DNA of 64,000 bases from Echinicola shivajiensis (lineage in GTDB: Bacteria; Bacteroidota; Bacteroidia; Cytophagales; Cyclobacteriaceae). Shown piece after piece: positions 9,383-18,508 of the stretch. The notes under the pieces are model-generated. The model saw only the letters and a program-made list of their open reading frames with translations, had not been told where the DNA came from and made no database searches. Numbering within the stretch: position 1 is the first letter of the stretch; the number at the start of each line of letters is the position of its first letter. Position numbers and translations under genes: made by a program. Where the stretch lies: positions 310,001-374,000 of the forward strand of contig NZ_JAHHZM010000004.1 in NCBI RefSeq assembly GCF_018642165.1, in the 5' to 3' direction.

Positions 9383-10363
9383 ATGAAACTTTCTATTATT
9401 AGACGCTTTTCTATTTGTTTTTTCTTTCTTCTATTCGGAGGAATAATTAAGGTATATTGTCAAGGATCACTTTATAGCTTCACAAGCAAGGAGAACCCTA
9501 TTATCACCCATAAATACACTGCTGATCCTGCAGCGATAGTAGAAGGAGATACATTATGGCTCTATACCGGTCATGATTTTGAAGGTGGCCAAAAAGGCTA
9601 TAAGATGAAAGATTGGCTTGTTTTTTCCACCACAGACATGCAGAACTGGACCGAGCATCCAGTGCCTTTAAAGATTGAAGATTTTGCTTGGGCAAAAAGT
9701 GGAGATGCCTATGCGGGACATGTACAAGAAAGAAAGGGTAAATACTATTGGTATATCAGTACCAATTGGACGGGGATAGGCGTGGCTGCGGCAGATAACC
9801 CAAAAGGGCCTTTCAAGGATGCCTTAGGCAAGCCCCTTTTGACCAATGAGGATTGTTTTGCTTCTGATCATTCCTGGGCATGTATTGACCCAGCTACTTT
9901 TATTGATGATGATGGTCAGCCATGGATATTTTGGGGTAATGGCGAATGTTATTTTGCCAAGTTGAAAGATAATATGATCGAGATTGATGGAGAGATCAAA
10001 CAAATTAAATTCGATGATTTTGTTTTTGAAGAGGCTCCATGGGTGCACAAGAAAAATGGAATATATTATTTGACCTATGCTTCGGGGTTTCCAGAAAAAA
10101 TAGCTTATGCCACTGCTGACAGTATAGAAGGGCCATGGGAGTATCAAGGGGTATTAAATGAAATTGCAGGCAACAGTAATACCAACCATCAGGCCATTGT
10201 GGAGTTTAAAGGTAAAGACTATTTTATCTATCATAATGGAGGCATGCAAAGGGAAGGAAGTAGCTATAGTCGGTCTGTTTGTATCGATCTATTGGAATAT
10301 AATTTTGATGGCACACTAAAAAAAGTGCAGATGACCAGTGATGGGGTAGGTTTGGTTCGATGA
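9383..10363 (+). CDS. Secreted GH43 glycosidase (xylosidase/arabinofuranosidase type)
   Basis: This 326-residue protein has signal peptide 1-27 (ending VYCQ) and is a classical GH43: YTADPAAIV (Asp48, base), WACIDPATFIDDDGQ (Asp169) and FEEAPWVHKKNG (Glu217, acid), with IFWGNG and SNTNHQAIVEF blade motifs. It resembles the beta-xylosidase/alpha-L-arabinofuranosidase branch (old annotation XynB-like). The 199-bp gap before it contains no gene, so it may have its own promoter. The next gene follows after about 50 bp. Family assignment is firm; sugar specificity is not. Confidence 0.88.
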   Translation: MKLSIIRRFSICFFFLLFGGIIKVYCQGSLYSFTSKENPIITHKYTADPAAIVEGDTLWLYTGHDFEGGQKGYKMKDWLVFSTTDMQNWTEHPVPLKIEDFAWAKSGDAYAGHVQERKGKYYWYISTNWTGIGVAAADNPKGPFKDALGKPLLTNEDCFASDHSWACIDPATFIDDDGQPWIFWGNGECYFAKLKDNMIEIDGEIKQIKFDDFVFEEAPWVHKKNGIYYLTYASGFPEKIAYATADSIEGPWEYQGVLNEIAGNSNTNHQAIVEFKGKDYFIYHNGGMQREGSSYSRSVCIDLLEYNFDGTLKKVQMTSDGVGLVR

Positions 10364-10415
10364 AGTTATGTGCTGAATAATTGGATTTGAAATTGTTTTA
10401 TTGTCAATAGAAAAC

Positions 10416-11423
10416 ATGATGAATACAGTTAGAAAATATGCTAAGGTTTTCGTAGTGATTTTGGTGCTACTAAGTGGATGGGTGCCCAAAGTAAATGGAC
10501 AAAGACAAATTCAACACGATATACCTTTGGACTCAATCCGTCTGAGTGATCCTGCAATTTTGGCCGATTCCAGTAGTCTTATGTACTATATGACCGGTAC
10601 AGGGGGAAGGCTTTGGAAGAGCAAGGACTTGAAAAAATGGAGTGGTCCCTTTAATGTAGTAGATATTGACAGCAGTTCATGGATGGGAAGACGGCCAGCC
10701 ATTTGGGCTGCGGAATTACATCAATACAAAGGGAAGTATTATTATTTTGCCACCTTTACCAATAATGATATCATCATAGACACAGTAGGAGGAACCAAAG
10801 TGCCTCGAAGGGCAAGTTATGTGTTAAGGAGCGATCATCCCGATGGCCCATATATCGCTTTTGGTGATGAGGATTATTTGCCAGCAGATTGGGCTACATT
10901 AGATGGGACATTTTGGGAGGAGGACCATAAACCCTATATGGTCTTTTGCCATGAATGGTTGCAGACGGGGGATGGGACGATGGAAAAACTTCAATTGAAA
11001 GATGATCTAAGCGGGAGCATTGGGGAAAGTACCCTATTGTTTTTGGCCAGTGATTCTCCTTGGAGCAAGAGAAAGAATGAAGGCAAAATCATTCCAAACC
11101 AAGTAACCGATGGTCCCTATTTATTTAAGACTGGAACAGGACGTCTTGGAATGATTTGGACCAGTTGGGTATTTGATGAGTATACACAAGGGGTGGCTTA
11201 TTCCACATCAGGGACCTTGGATGGCCCATGGCTACAAGAAGAAAAGCCAATTACCCCATCTAATTTTGGACATGGCATGCTTTTCCAGACCTTTGAGGGA
11301 AAATGGTTAATGGCTGCCCATAGCCATAGGGAGGAAAACGGAAGGTATATTCGTATACCCAATCTCTTTGAGGTGGATTTATCTGGAGATAGACTAGTGA
11401 TTCTTGGCGCTTATAGGCCGTGA
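10416..11423 (+). CDS. Secreted GH43-related protein with Asp at the usual acid position
   Basis: The ATG at 10416 is preferred over a TTG at 10401. The product has a signal peptide (VFVVILVLLSGWVPKVNGQ) and the propeller motifs RLSDPAIL (Asp50, numbering from the TTG), IWAAELHQYKGKYYY, LDGTFWEEDHKPYM (Asp168) and VTDGPYLF. At the last site most GH43 enzymes have Glu before Gly-Pro; here it is Asp237. NFGHGMLF near the end is the conserved active-site His strand. It may be an active subfamily variant or an altered enzyme. It ends 13 bp from the convergent regulator gene. Confidence 0.78.
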   Translation: MMNTVRKYAKVFVVILVLLSGWVPKVNGQRQIQHDIPLDSIRLSDPAILADSSSLMYYMTGTGGRLWKSKDLKKWSGPFNVVDIDSSSWMGRRPAIWAAELHQYKGKYYYFATFTNNDIIIDTVGGTKVPRRASYVLRSDHPDGPYIAFGDEDYLPADWATLDGTFWEEDHKPYMVFCHEWLQTGDGTMEKLQLKDDLSGSIGESTLLFLASDSPWSKRKNEGKIIPNQVTDGPYLFKTGTGRLGMIWTSWVFDEYTQGVAYSTSGTLDGPWLQEEKPITPSNFGHGMLFQTFEGKWLMAAHSHREENGRYIRIPNLFEVDLSGDRLVILGAYRP

Positions 11424-11436
11424 GATTTATTAAGGG

Positions 11437-12612
11437 TTAATTTTCCTCCAATACATCCCATAAAAGAAGTTCCAGTTCCATGCTGGTTCTTTCCTTGCCC
11501 TTTACCAGAAAGATGGCAGTGAAATATTCCGAGTCTTTGACGAGCTCCTTAAAACTTTGGTTTAACCACTCAATATCAGTGAACTTTTCGGTGGTGGCTT
11601 TCACGCCGATATCATGGTCTGAAAAGAAAACAAACTGCTCTGTATTATTAGGTCCTTTATACCTGGAGACTACAGCATGTTCGTAAATGGTTCCGTCGTC
11701 AATGCTGAGGTTTATTAGGGTGTCAATTCCTTGCCCAGGATCTTTGAAGTCCAGTATTCCCCGGTTGATGGATATTTTTGGATTGGCATCATTAAAAAAG
11801 TCAATAAAGAGATTTCCGTTTTTAATGGGGCCGATATAAACGGAATTGGATTCAGTGATGTCCTTGATGGAGGTTTGTGAGCTGAAGCGAATCTGAAAAT
11901 CTTTATCCTGCCTGTGGAATAAACGCGAAATGTTCATGGTTCCTGTAGCTGCCATTCCTGTGACATAAGGGTAATTGGCAGGAGTAACCAGTCCTTTTTT
12001 ATCTGGATTGTCTTCCAAAAACCGGTAATAGTCTTCAATATTGTTGATGTTATAATCCCTGTTCCATCCAAATTCTCCTGTTACAGTGATTCCCATAAGT
12101 CCAAAAAAATCTCCAATGTAAAGGGTGGTTTCCTTGTTACTTTCAAAATAAACTTGCCATAAGGGTACCTCTTCTCTTCTTCCAAACAACCAAAAAGAGA
12201 TCGCCAAAATCAATACCAATATTGAAATTATAATGCCTAGATGGGGGGAGTAGTGCGCTTTTTCATCTTCTATATTTTTGATAAAGTTAACCTGGTACTG
12301 GCCTTTTTTAATTTGGATCTTCCATTCATCATTTTCTCCTTCTTCCTGGTAATATTTTTCAAGTTTTTTTCGAAGGTGGTAGATATTCACCCTTACGTGC
12401 GCAGCACTCTTTTCATCTTCATAGGACTTCCCATAGAGTTCCATACCTATAGTCGTTTCCTTCAGATCTCTTCCGGCGAGGGTGGCTTCAGCAAGAAATT
12501 TTAGTAGCACACAACTTGATGGGGATCTACTGAAAGTTTTGCTTTTAATAACATGCTCAATTACTTCTAGCTTTTTAGTATTGTCCATTTCAGTTTTTTG
12601 TTTAGCCTGCAT
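11437..12612 (-). CDS. Membrane-tethered winged-helix regulator, divergent from susC
   Basis: The 391-residue protein has an N-terminal DNA-binding region (about 15-112: SRSPSSCVLLKFLAEATLAG, LKETTIGMELYGKSY, HVRVNIYHLRKKLEKYY, KIQIKKGQYQVNF). This closely resembles the winged-helix front found on adenylate-cyclase/TPR regulators of Proteobacteria and Acidobacteria. One transmembrane helix follows (about 124-142, LGIIISILVLILAISFWLF), then about 245 residues of unrecognised sequence predicted to lie in the periplasm. That layout (DNA binding inside, sensor outside) resembles CadC/ToxR-type one-component regulators. Being divergent from susC, it is the obvious candidate regulator of the downstream operon. 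The family is not one I can name. Confidence 0.65.
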   Translation of the reverse strand: MQAKQKTEMDNTKKLEVIEHVIKSKTFSRSPSSCVLLKFLAEATLAGRDLKETTIGMELYGKSYEDEKSAAHVRVNIYHLRKKLEKYYQEEGENDEWKIQIKKGQYQVNFIKNIEDEKAHYSPHLGIIISILVLILAISFWLFGRREEVPLWQVYFESNKETTLYIGDFFGLMGITVTGEFGWNRDYNINNIEDYYRFLEDNPDKKGLVTPANYPYVTGMAATGTMNISRLFHRQDKDFQIRFSSQTSIKDITESNSVYIGPIKNGNLFIDFFNDANPKISINRGILDFKDPGQGIDTLINLSIDDGTIYEHAVVSRYKGPNNTEQFVFFSDHDIGVKATTEKFTDIEWLNQSFKELVKDSEYFTAIFLVKGKERTSMELELLLWDVLEEN

Positions 12613-12657
12613 TGATCTTCATAATGTGCCTATTGGGGCGAATGAGGCATTTGTTTA

Positions 12658-12689
12658 ACCGTTAAGATTACCGTTAAATAAGTGTTAAA
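12658..12689. promoter_or_regulatory. Tandem ACCGTTAA boxes between regulator and susC
   Basis: Two exact ACCGTTAA copies start at 12658 and 12670, and a weaker one (AGTGTTAA) starts at 12681. The spacings are 12 and 11 bp, about one helical turn, as in direct-repeat sites bound by PhoB/OmpR-like winged-helix proteins. They lie 46 bp upstream of the regulator start and about 155 bp upstream of the susC ATG. Operator function is inferred. Confidence 0.4.
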
Positions 12690-12743
12690 CTTACATTAAT
12701 TGTTTTAAATACCCATATTTCCATTGCGAATTTGAAGGAATAA

Positions 12744-12791
12744 AAAAGTCCAATGATGATTTTTTTAGAAAGGATTCAGCACTGGACTTTT
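12744..12791 (+). promoter_or_regulatory. Possible leader hairpin upstream of susC
   Basis: AAAAGTCCA (12744-12752) and TGGACTTTT (12783-12791) form a perfect 9-bp stem with a 30-nt loop, ending with TTTTAATTAG about 50 bp before the susC start. It could be a leader structure or attenuator, but the long loop weakens the case. Confidence 0.3.
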
Positions 12792-12843
12792 AATTAGTCC
12801 TGATGATTTGCCCAAAAAAATTAACAATATAACCTTAAAAACT

Positions 12844-15813
12844 ATGAAGCATTTTGTATCAAGAGCGATAGGGGTTTTCATGATTTCCTGTCTATTCTTT
12901 TCCTCCCTGTTAGCTCAGACAGGGAGCAAGATCATCACCGGAGTCGTCGTTGACGAGTCCACCCAAGAGCCCATTCCAGGGGCGACGATATTGGAGAAAG
13001 GGACCTCGAATGGTACTGCAACAGATTTAGAAGGAAGGTTTACTTTGACACTGACTACAGATACTCCAGTCCTCAATGTTTCATTCATTGGCTATAGTAA
13101 TAATGAAGTAACTGTGGGGAATGCATCATCACTCAATATCAGCCTTAGTGAAGACGTGGGGCAGTTGGAAGAAGTAGTGGTAATAGGGTATGGAACACAG
13201 AAGCGATCTGATATTACGGGTTCAGTAGCTTCCGTACCAAAAGACCGATTAAGTAATTTACCCGTAACAGATCTTACCCAAGCCATTCAGGGAACAACTG
13301 CAGGGTTAAACGTAAGCCAAGGATCCTCTGTTCCAGGAAGCACTGGGGGCTTACAAATTAGATGAGTAAACTCCATTAATGCCAATACCAGCCCTTTTAT
13401 CGTAGTGGATGGAGCACCATTCTTTGGTTCGATCAATGATTTGAATGCTGGTGATATTCAATCTATTGAGATTTTAAAGGACGCATCAGCTGTTGCTATT
13501 TATGGAACTAGGGGGGCTAATGGCGTTATCTTGGTGACTACTAAAAGAGGAAATCAATCTGATGGAAAGCCAAAGATCAATTATAGTGGTTATGTAGGAT
13601 TTGAAGGAATGGCTCATGTCCTTGATCCCATGAGTCCTGATGCCTATGTGCAGAAATATGAAGATTACTTGATTGCAAACAATCAGCCCCAAACCAATGT
13701 ATTGCCCAATGCCTCAGAAGTAGAGAACTATGAAGCTGGTATTACTACAGATTGGTTGGAGGAAGCAACACAGCCAGGAAGAATTTCCGAGCATAATTTG
13801 AGCATTTCTGGAGGAACCGAGAAAATTCAGTATTATGTGTCTGGCAGTCACTTAAAGCAAAAAGGGGTAGTAAAGGGATACCAGTATGCAAGGACTAATT
13901 TCAGAACAAATATTGATGCAACCATTACGGATTGGCTGAAAGTGGGTACATCTTCCTTTTTTACTGATAACAATTACGACGGAGGTAGAGTAAACTGGCT
14001 AGAGGCCACGGCAATGAGTCCTTATTCAGTGCCTTACGATGAAAATGGAGAATATATTACTTTTCCAATGAGTCCGGAGCAATTGTTCAAAAATCCACTT
14101 TTGGGCTTGACCACTGACCGTCTCGACAGAAGGAGAACCCTATCGGGATCTGGTTATGCAGATATTACGCCTGCTTTTGTCAAAGGGCTTAAGTATCGTT
14201 TCAATGCTACTTATGTGTATAATTTTGATCGATTTGCAGGATATACTGGGAGAGAATTTAACGATCAGAGTGGTACTGCAAATATTTCTAATACCGAACG
14301 TGCTAACTGGGTAGTAGAGAATATCTTGTCTTATACCAAAGATATCGAGCAACACCATTTTGATATCACCGCGTTGTACAGCGCCCAGAGCGTAGATTAT
14401 TTTTACTCTAGTGGACAATCTAGGGGATTTATCAATGATGCACTCTCCTATAATGGTATGGAAGCAGGCACTACCCAAGCGACTTGGTCAGATGCCAATA
14501 ACTATACTTTGCTTTCACAAATGGGCAGGTTGAACTACTCCTTTGACAGCCGGTATTTGGTGACTGTAACAGCTAGGAGGGATGGTTATTCAGCCTTTGG
14601 AGCCAATACCAGTAAATATGGTCTCTTTCCTTCCATGGCCTTGGGGTGGAATATTCACAATGAGGAGTTTATGCAAAACCAATCCGGTCTAGGTGAGTTA
14701 AAGCTAAGGTTTTCTTATGGTCAATCTGGAAACCAGGCCATTGCTCCCAACCAGACTGTTTCTACTGCCAACACAGTTCTTCAGCCATTTGGAGGAGCTG
14801 CTCAAGTAGGAGTTTTATACAACTCATTGGGAAACTCTAATCTGACCTGGGAAACTACTACCTCTGCAAATTTGGCATTGGATTTCGGGTTCTTACAAAA
14901 TAGAATCAGTGGTACTGTGGAGGTATACAAAACAAAAACGGAGGATATCTTGCTGAGAAGAAACCTGCCTACGATTACTGGCTACAATAATGTTTGGGCA
15001 AACCTTGGGGAAATGCAGAACAAAGGTTTTGAGCTTACCTTAAATACAATCAATATAGAGAACGCGGATTTTAGTTGGGAGACTTCTTTGAACTTCTCTA
15101 CATATAAAAATGAGATCCTTGATCTTTATGGAGATGGTAAGGATGATATCGGAAACCGCTGGTTTATAGGACAGCCTTTAAGGGTGATCTATGATTATGA
15201 AAAAGTGGGCATTTGGCAGGAAGGCGAGGATGCTTCATCAGTAGATCCTGTAGCACAACCTGGTGACCTTAAATTCGTGGATCAAAATGGTGATGGACAG
15301 ATTACGGCAGAAGACCGTGTGATCGTAGGACAGAGAGACCCAAAATGGATTGGTGGTTTGACCAATACTTTCCGTTATAAAAACTGGAATTTGAGCGTTT
15401 TTATCCAGACTTCACAAGGTGGATTGAAGAGTAATAGAGACCTGACCTATGCGGATGAAGCATGGAGAAGAAACCTTCCCGCAGGCTATGAATATTGGAC
15501 TCCAGAAAACCCAAGCAACTACTGGCCTTCACTTGCCGCTTATAACCGTTACAGAGGTTTTCAATTTGCAGAAGACTATAGTTATGTTAGAATCAAGGAT
15601 GTAAGATTGAGCTATGTGGTTCCCCAGACATTTTTGGAGAAGTATAATATTGGCAGTTTGACCCTTTATGCCGCAGGTAGAAACCTACATACATTTACCA
15701 ATTGGTTTGGCTGGGATCCTGAAAACACCCAGGTTTCTCGTGGATCTAGTGGTTGGGAGAACAACTATCCTTTGATCAGAACGTTTTCCTTTGGTCTTAA
15801 TTTAACCCTTTAA
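12844..15813 (+). pseudogene. susC: SusC-like TonB-dependent transporter interrupted by one in-frame TGA
   Basis: From ATG 12844 the frame encodes a signal peptide (MISCLFFSSLLAQ), a CarboxypepD_reg-like domain (about 26-100), a TonB plug (EEVVVIGYGTQKRSDITGSV) and, after a single TGA at 13363-13365 (codon 174), the rest of the plug (NTSPFIVVDGAPF, IYGTRGANGVILVTTKRG) and the beta-barrel to RTFSFGLNLTL. The family consensus at the stop is I-R-G-V-N-S, so GGA (Gly) has become TGA by one base change; the frame is otherwise intact over about 989 codons. It would import oligosaccharides with the SusD next door. Either a recent nonsense mutation or a sequence error; readthrough is possible. Without readthrough the product is a 173-residue fragment. 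Confidence 0.88.
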
Positions 15814-15824
15814 TAACCAGTAAA

Positions 15825-17510
15825 ATGAATATACCATTTAAAAAACATATAAAACTATTCCTCAGTGCCTTGTGTATTTTAGGCTTTTTGTCTGGATGTA
15901 GTGAAGATTTTCTAGATGAAGAAGTACTTGATAGTTACGCACCTGAAGTGCTGACTGATAGGTTAGGCTTTGAAGCAGCGGTTATTGGATTACATTACCA
16001 ATATGGCACGATGTTTACTACTACTGATGATCAAACTATTCGAGGGGTATGGCAGCTTGGTACTGATATTGCCTGGGCACCGGCAGGCAGATCTAATGGT
16101 GATGCTCGTCCCTACTTCGATTACGAAATTCTCAACTCCACTGATAATGCTGCCAGAAAGATATGGGGATCATATTATAGATTGATCAACAATGCGAATA
16201 TTCTCATACAAAGCACCTCCGGGGAGACAGTACAAGGTGTTACATCTGAGGAAATGGCCGTTTTTAGAGCCGAAGGAAAATTTTTCAGGGCCTTAGCTTA
16301 TCATAATTTGGTGACCCACTTTGGAGATGTCCCCTTGCTGACGGAACCATTGGCGGCTCCTAAAACTGATTTTGTACGTACTCCTGTGGCTGAGGTTGAC
16401 AATATTGTAGTACAGGACTTATTGGAAGCAGTGGAATCGTTACCTAATATAGGAGAGGCAGCGGAGAATGGCCGAGCCAATAAAGAAATGGCCAGGCAGC
16501 TTTTGGCAGAAGTCTACTTAAGAAGGGGAGAAGATGCTAAAGCTGAAGAGCAATGTACAGAAATTATCAATGGAGGTAGATTGAGTTTAGTGAGAGACCG
16601 ATACGGCGTGCGAGCCAATGACCCAGGGGATGCTTTCTCAGATATGTTTCTATATGGAAACCAGCGAAGAAGCCAAGGAAACACCGAAGGGATCTGGGTA
16701 TTGGAAGCTGAAAACCCAGCGGATGTAACAGGAGGGAGTTCTGGCGCTCCACAACAAAGAAGGGTTTGGGTAGCTTCTTATCATGATCTTCCTGGAATGC
16801 ATCCATCAGATACTACAGGAGGGAGAGGACTCGCCCGAATGAGGCTAAACGATTGGGTGGTTTATGGTCTTTATGCTGATAATGATATGAGAAACTCAAA
16901 GTACAGCATTAAAAGAACATTGTATTTCAATAACCCAGATCCAAAGTATGATGCGATTAGAGGCCAGGAGGTGCCCTATGGAAAAGATGCTGAATTTATA
17001 CTTGATGATGGTTCTTCTGTGAAGATTTTTGCTGCAGATACCATCTATAAATATGTGCCTTATACATTAAAGTGGGGGCAGTATGATATTCGAGATAATT
17101 TTGGCTGGGGCATGTGGAAGGATTTTATCCTTATGCGACTAGGAGAAACTTACCTTTTGAGAGCAGAGGCAAGATTTAAGCAAGGGAATTTGGATGGTGC
17201 TGCGGCAGATATAAATGTATTGCGGGATAGGGCACATACCGACATGGTAAGCGCATCCGATATTGATTTGGATTTTATTCTTGATGAAAGGGTGAGGGAG
17301 CTTTTGGCTGAGGAAAACAGAAGAAAGACCCTTGTCAGAACTGGAACTTTGGTAGAACGTGCAAAAAGGTTGTCTGGCGAAGAATCATTGGCCGGTGGTG
17401 CTATAGAAACTACCAATGGTCTTTCAGAAAACCACCTTTTAATGCCCATCCCACAAACAGAGATAGATCTTAATAAGGATGCTGACTTAGGTCAAAATTC
17501 AGGGTATTGA
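15825..17510 (+). CDS. susD: SusD/RagB-like outer-membrane glycan-binding lipoprotein
   Basis: This 561-residue lipoprotein (GFLSGCSEDFLD, Cys25) starts 11 bp after susC. It has the SusD hallmarks: FLDEEVLDSYAPEVLTD at the mature N-terminus, SYYRLINNANILIQ, AEGKFFRALAYHNLVTHFGDVPL, a tetratricopeptide-like helical core and the C-terminal WGMWKDFILMRLGETYLLRAE split across a helix, then AADINVLRDRAH and a LMPIPQTEIDLN end. SusD closes the SusC channel and captures oligosaccharides at the cell surface. Intact and full length, unlike its susC partner. Confidence 0.95.
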   Translation: MNIPFKKHIKLFLSALCILGFLSGCSEDFLDEEVLDSYAPEVLTDRLGFEAAVIGLHYQYGTMFTTTDDQTIRGVWQLGTDIAWAPAGRSNGDARPYFDYEILNSTDNAARKIWGSYYRLINNANILIQSTSGETVQGVTSEEMAVFRAEGKFFRALAYHNLVTHFGDVPLLTEPLAAPKTDFVRTPVAEVDNIVVQDLLEAVESLPNIGEAAENGRANKEMARQLLAEVYLRRGEDAKAEEQCTEIINGGRLSLVRDRYGVRANDPGDAFSDMFLYGNQRRSQGNTEGIWVLEAENPADVTGGSSGAPQQRRVWVASYHDLPGMHPSDTTGGRGLARMRLNDWVVYGLYADNDMRNSKYSIKRTLYFNNPDPKYDAIRGQEVPYGKDAEFILDDGSSVKIFAADTIYKYVPYTLKWGQYDIRDNFGWGMWKDFILMRLGETYLLRAEARFKQGNLDGAAADINVLRDRAHTDMVSASDIDLDFILDERVRELLAEENRRKTLVRTGTLVERAKRLSGEESLAGGAIETTNGLSENHLLMPIPQTEIDLNKDADLGQNSGY

Positions 17511-17528
17511 AGCTATTATGATGAAATG

Positions 17529-17571
17529 GGCTATCTAGGGATAATAAAGAGCTAAAAGTCTCTAGGTAGCC
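17529..17571 (+). terminator. Intercistronic hairpin after susD
   Basis: GGCTATCTAGGGA and TCTCTAGGTAGCC (17529-17571) form a 13-bp near-perfect stem in the 169-bp gap after susD. No T-run follows, so it is more likely an attenuating or mRNA-protecting hairpin that keeps susCD transcripts above the enzyme genes than a full terminator. Confidence 0.4.
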
Positions 17572-17679
17572 AATTTCCCCCATGATATAAGGCTACAATC
17601 AATAGTGTAATAAATAAACTGAGATTAAACAATTAATTGTATTTTCGGGATGATGTGAAATTTATTACGCTTGAATAAA

Positions 17680-18504
17680 ATGAATATGTTAAAACTAAGA
17701 CATGCTACATACCTGGCGATGGTCCTATGTGTAGGTTGTAGCACCAGTAGCTCAAAAAGCAAAGACCAAGAACAGCCCCAAGAAGAATGGCAAGCACTTT
17801 TTAATGGAGAAAACTTAGAAGGTTGGATCCCGAAAATCCATCATCATGAGTCCGGTGAAAATTATAGGGAGACTTTCCGGGTGCAGGATGGTGTTATCTT
17901 AGTGAATTATGATGGGTATGATGAAGGTTTTGACGAGCGGTATGGTCACCTGTTTTATAAAGAACCGTTTTCCTCCTTTCACTTGAAGTGGAAATACCGT
18001 TTTACAGATGAATGGCTGGAGGATGCTCCTAGCTATACCTATAGAAATAGTGGTGTAATGTTCCATTCCCAATCTCCAGAAAGCCAACTGAAAGAACAGG
18101 ATTGGCCCATTTCCGTGGAATACCAGATGCTTGCTGAAGCCAAAGAAGGAGTGCCCAGACCTACAGGAAATATGTGCTCTCCAGGTACTGAGGTTTATTT
18201 TGAGGGAGAGATGGATCCCCGTCATTGTATCAATTCAACTTCCCCAACCTATAAATGGGATGAATGGGTTCAAGCCGATTTGATTGTATTTGAAGACTCA
18301 TTGGTCATTCATATGGTTAATGGCGATACGGTTTTGCAATACACCCAACCGCAAATTGGTGGAGGAGTGGCCAACCGCTTTGACCCGGAATTAAAGGTGG
18401 ATGGGCAGATGTTGACAGAAGGGTATATCGGCTTGCAATCTGAAGGACAAGGTGTAATGTTCAAGGATATTCAAATTATGGATTTGTCAAAAAAAGAGGA
18501 ATAG
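17680..18504 (+). CDS. DUF1080 / 3-keto-disaccharide hydrolase-domain lipoprotein
   Basis: ATG 17680 (not TTG 17671) gives a 274-residue lipoprotein (AMVLCVGC) followed by WQALFNGENLEGW, the standard opening of the DUF1080 concanavalin-like fold. FRVQDGVILVNYDGYD, NSGVMFHSQ and GYIGLQSEGQGVMFKDIQIMDL are other family landmarks. The domain is now linked to hydrolysis of 3-keto-glycosides or to glycan binding. It sits only 4 bp before the GH16 gene, so the two are surely co-expressed. Its step in this locus is not clear, since no 3-dehydrogenase is nearby. Confidence 0.85.
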   Translation: MNMLKLRHATYLAMVLCVGCSTSSSKSKDQEQPQEEWQALFNGENLEGWIPKIHHHESGENYRETFRVQDGVILVNYDGYDEGFDERYGHLFYKEPFSSFHLKWKYRFTDEWLEDAPSYTYRNSGVMFHSQSPESQLKEQDWPISVEYQMLAEAKEGVPRPTGNMCSPGTEVYFEGEMDPRHCINSTSPTYKWDEWVQADLIVFEDSLVIHMVNGDTVLQYTQPQIGGGVANRFDPELKVDGQMLTEGYIGLQSEGQGVMFKDIQIMDLSKKEE

Positions 18505-18508
18505 GAAT

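Noticed and set aside
13366-15813. Treating the distal part of susC as an independent gene
   Set aside because: It lacks a signal peptide and half of the plug domain and is in frame with the upstream part; it is the rest of one transporter.
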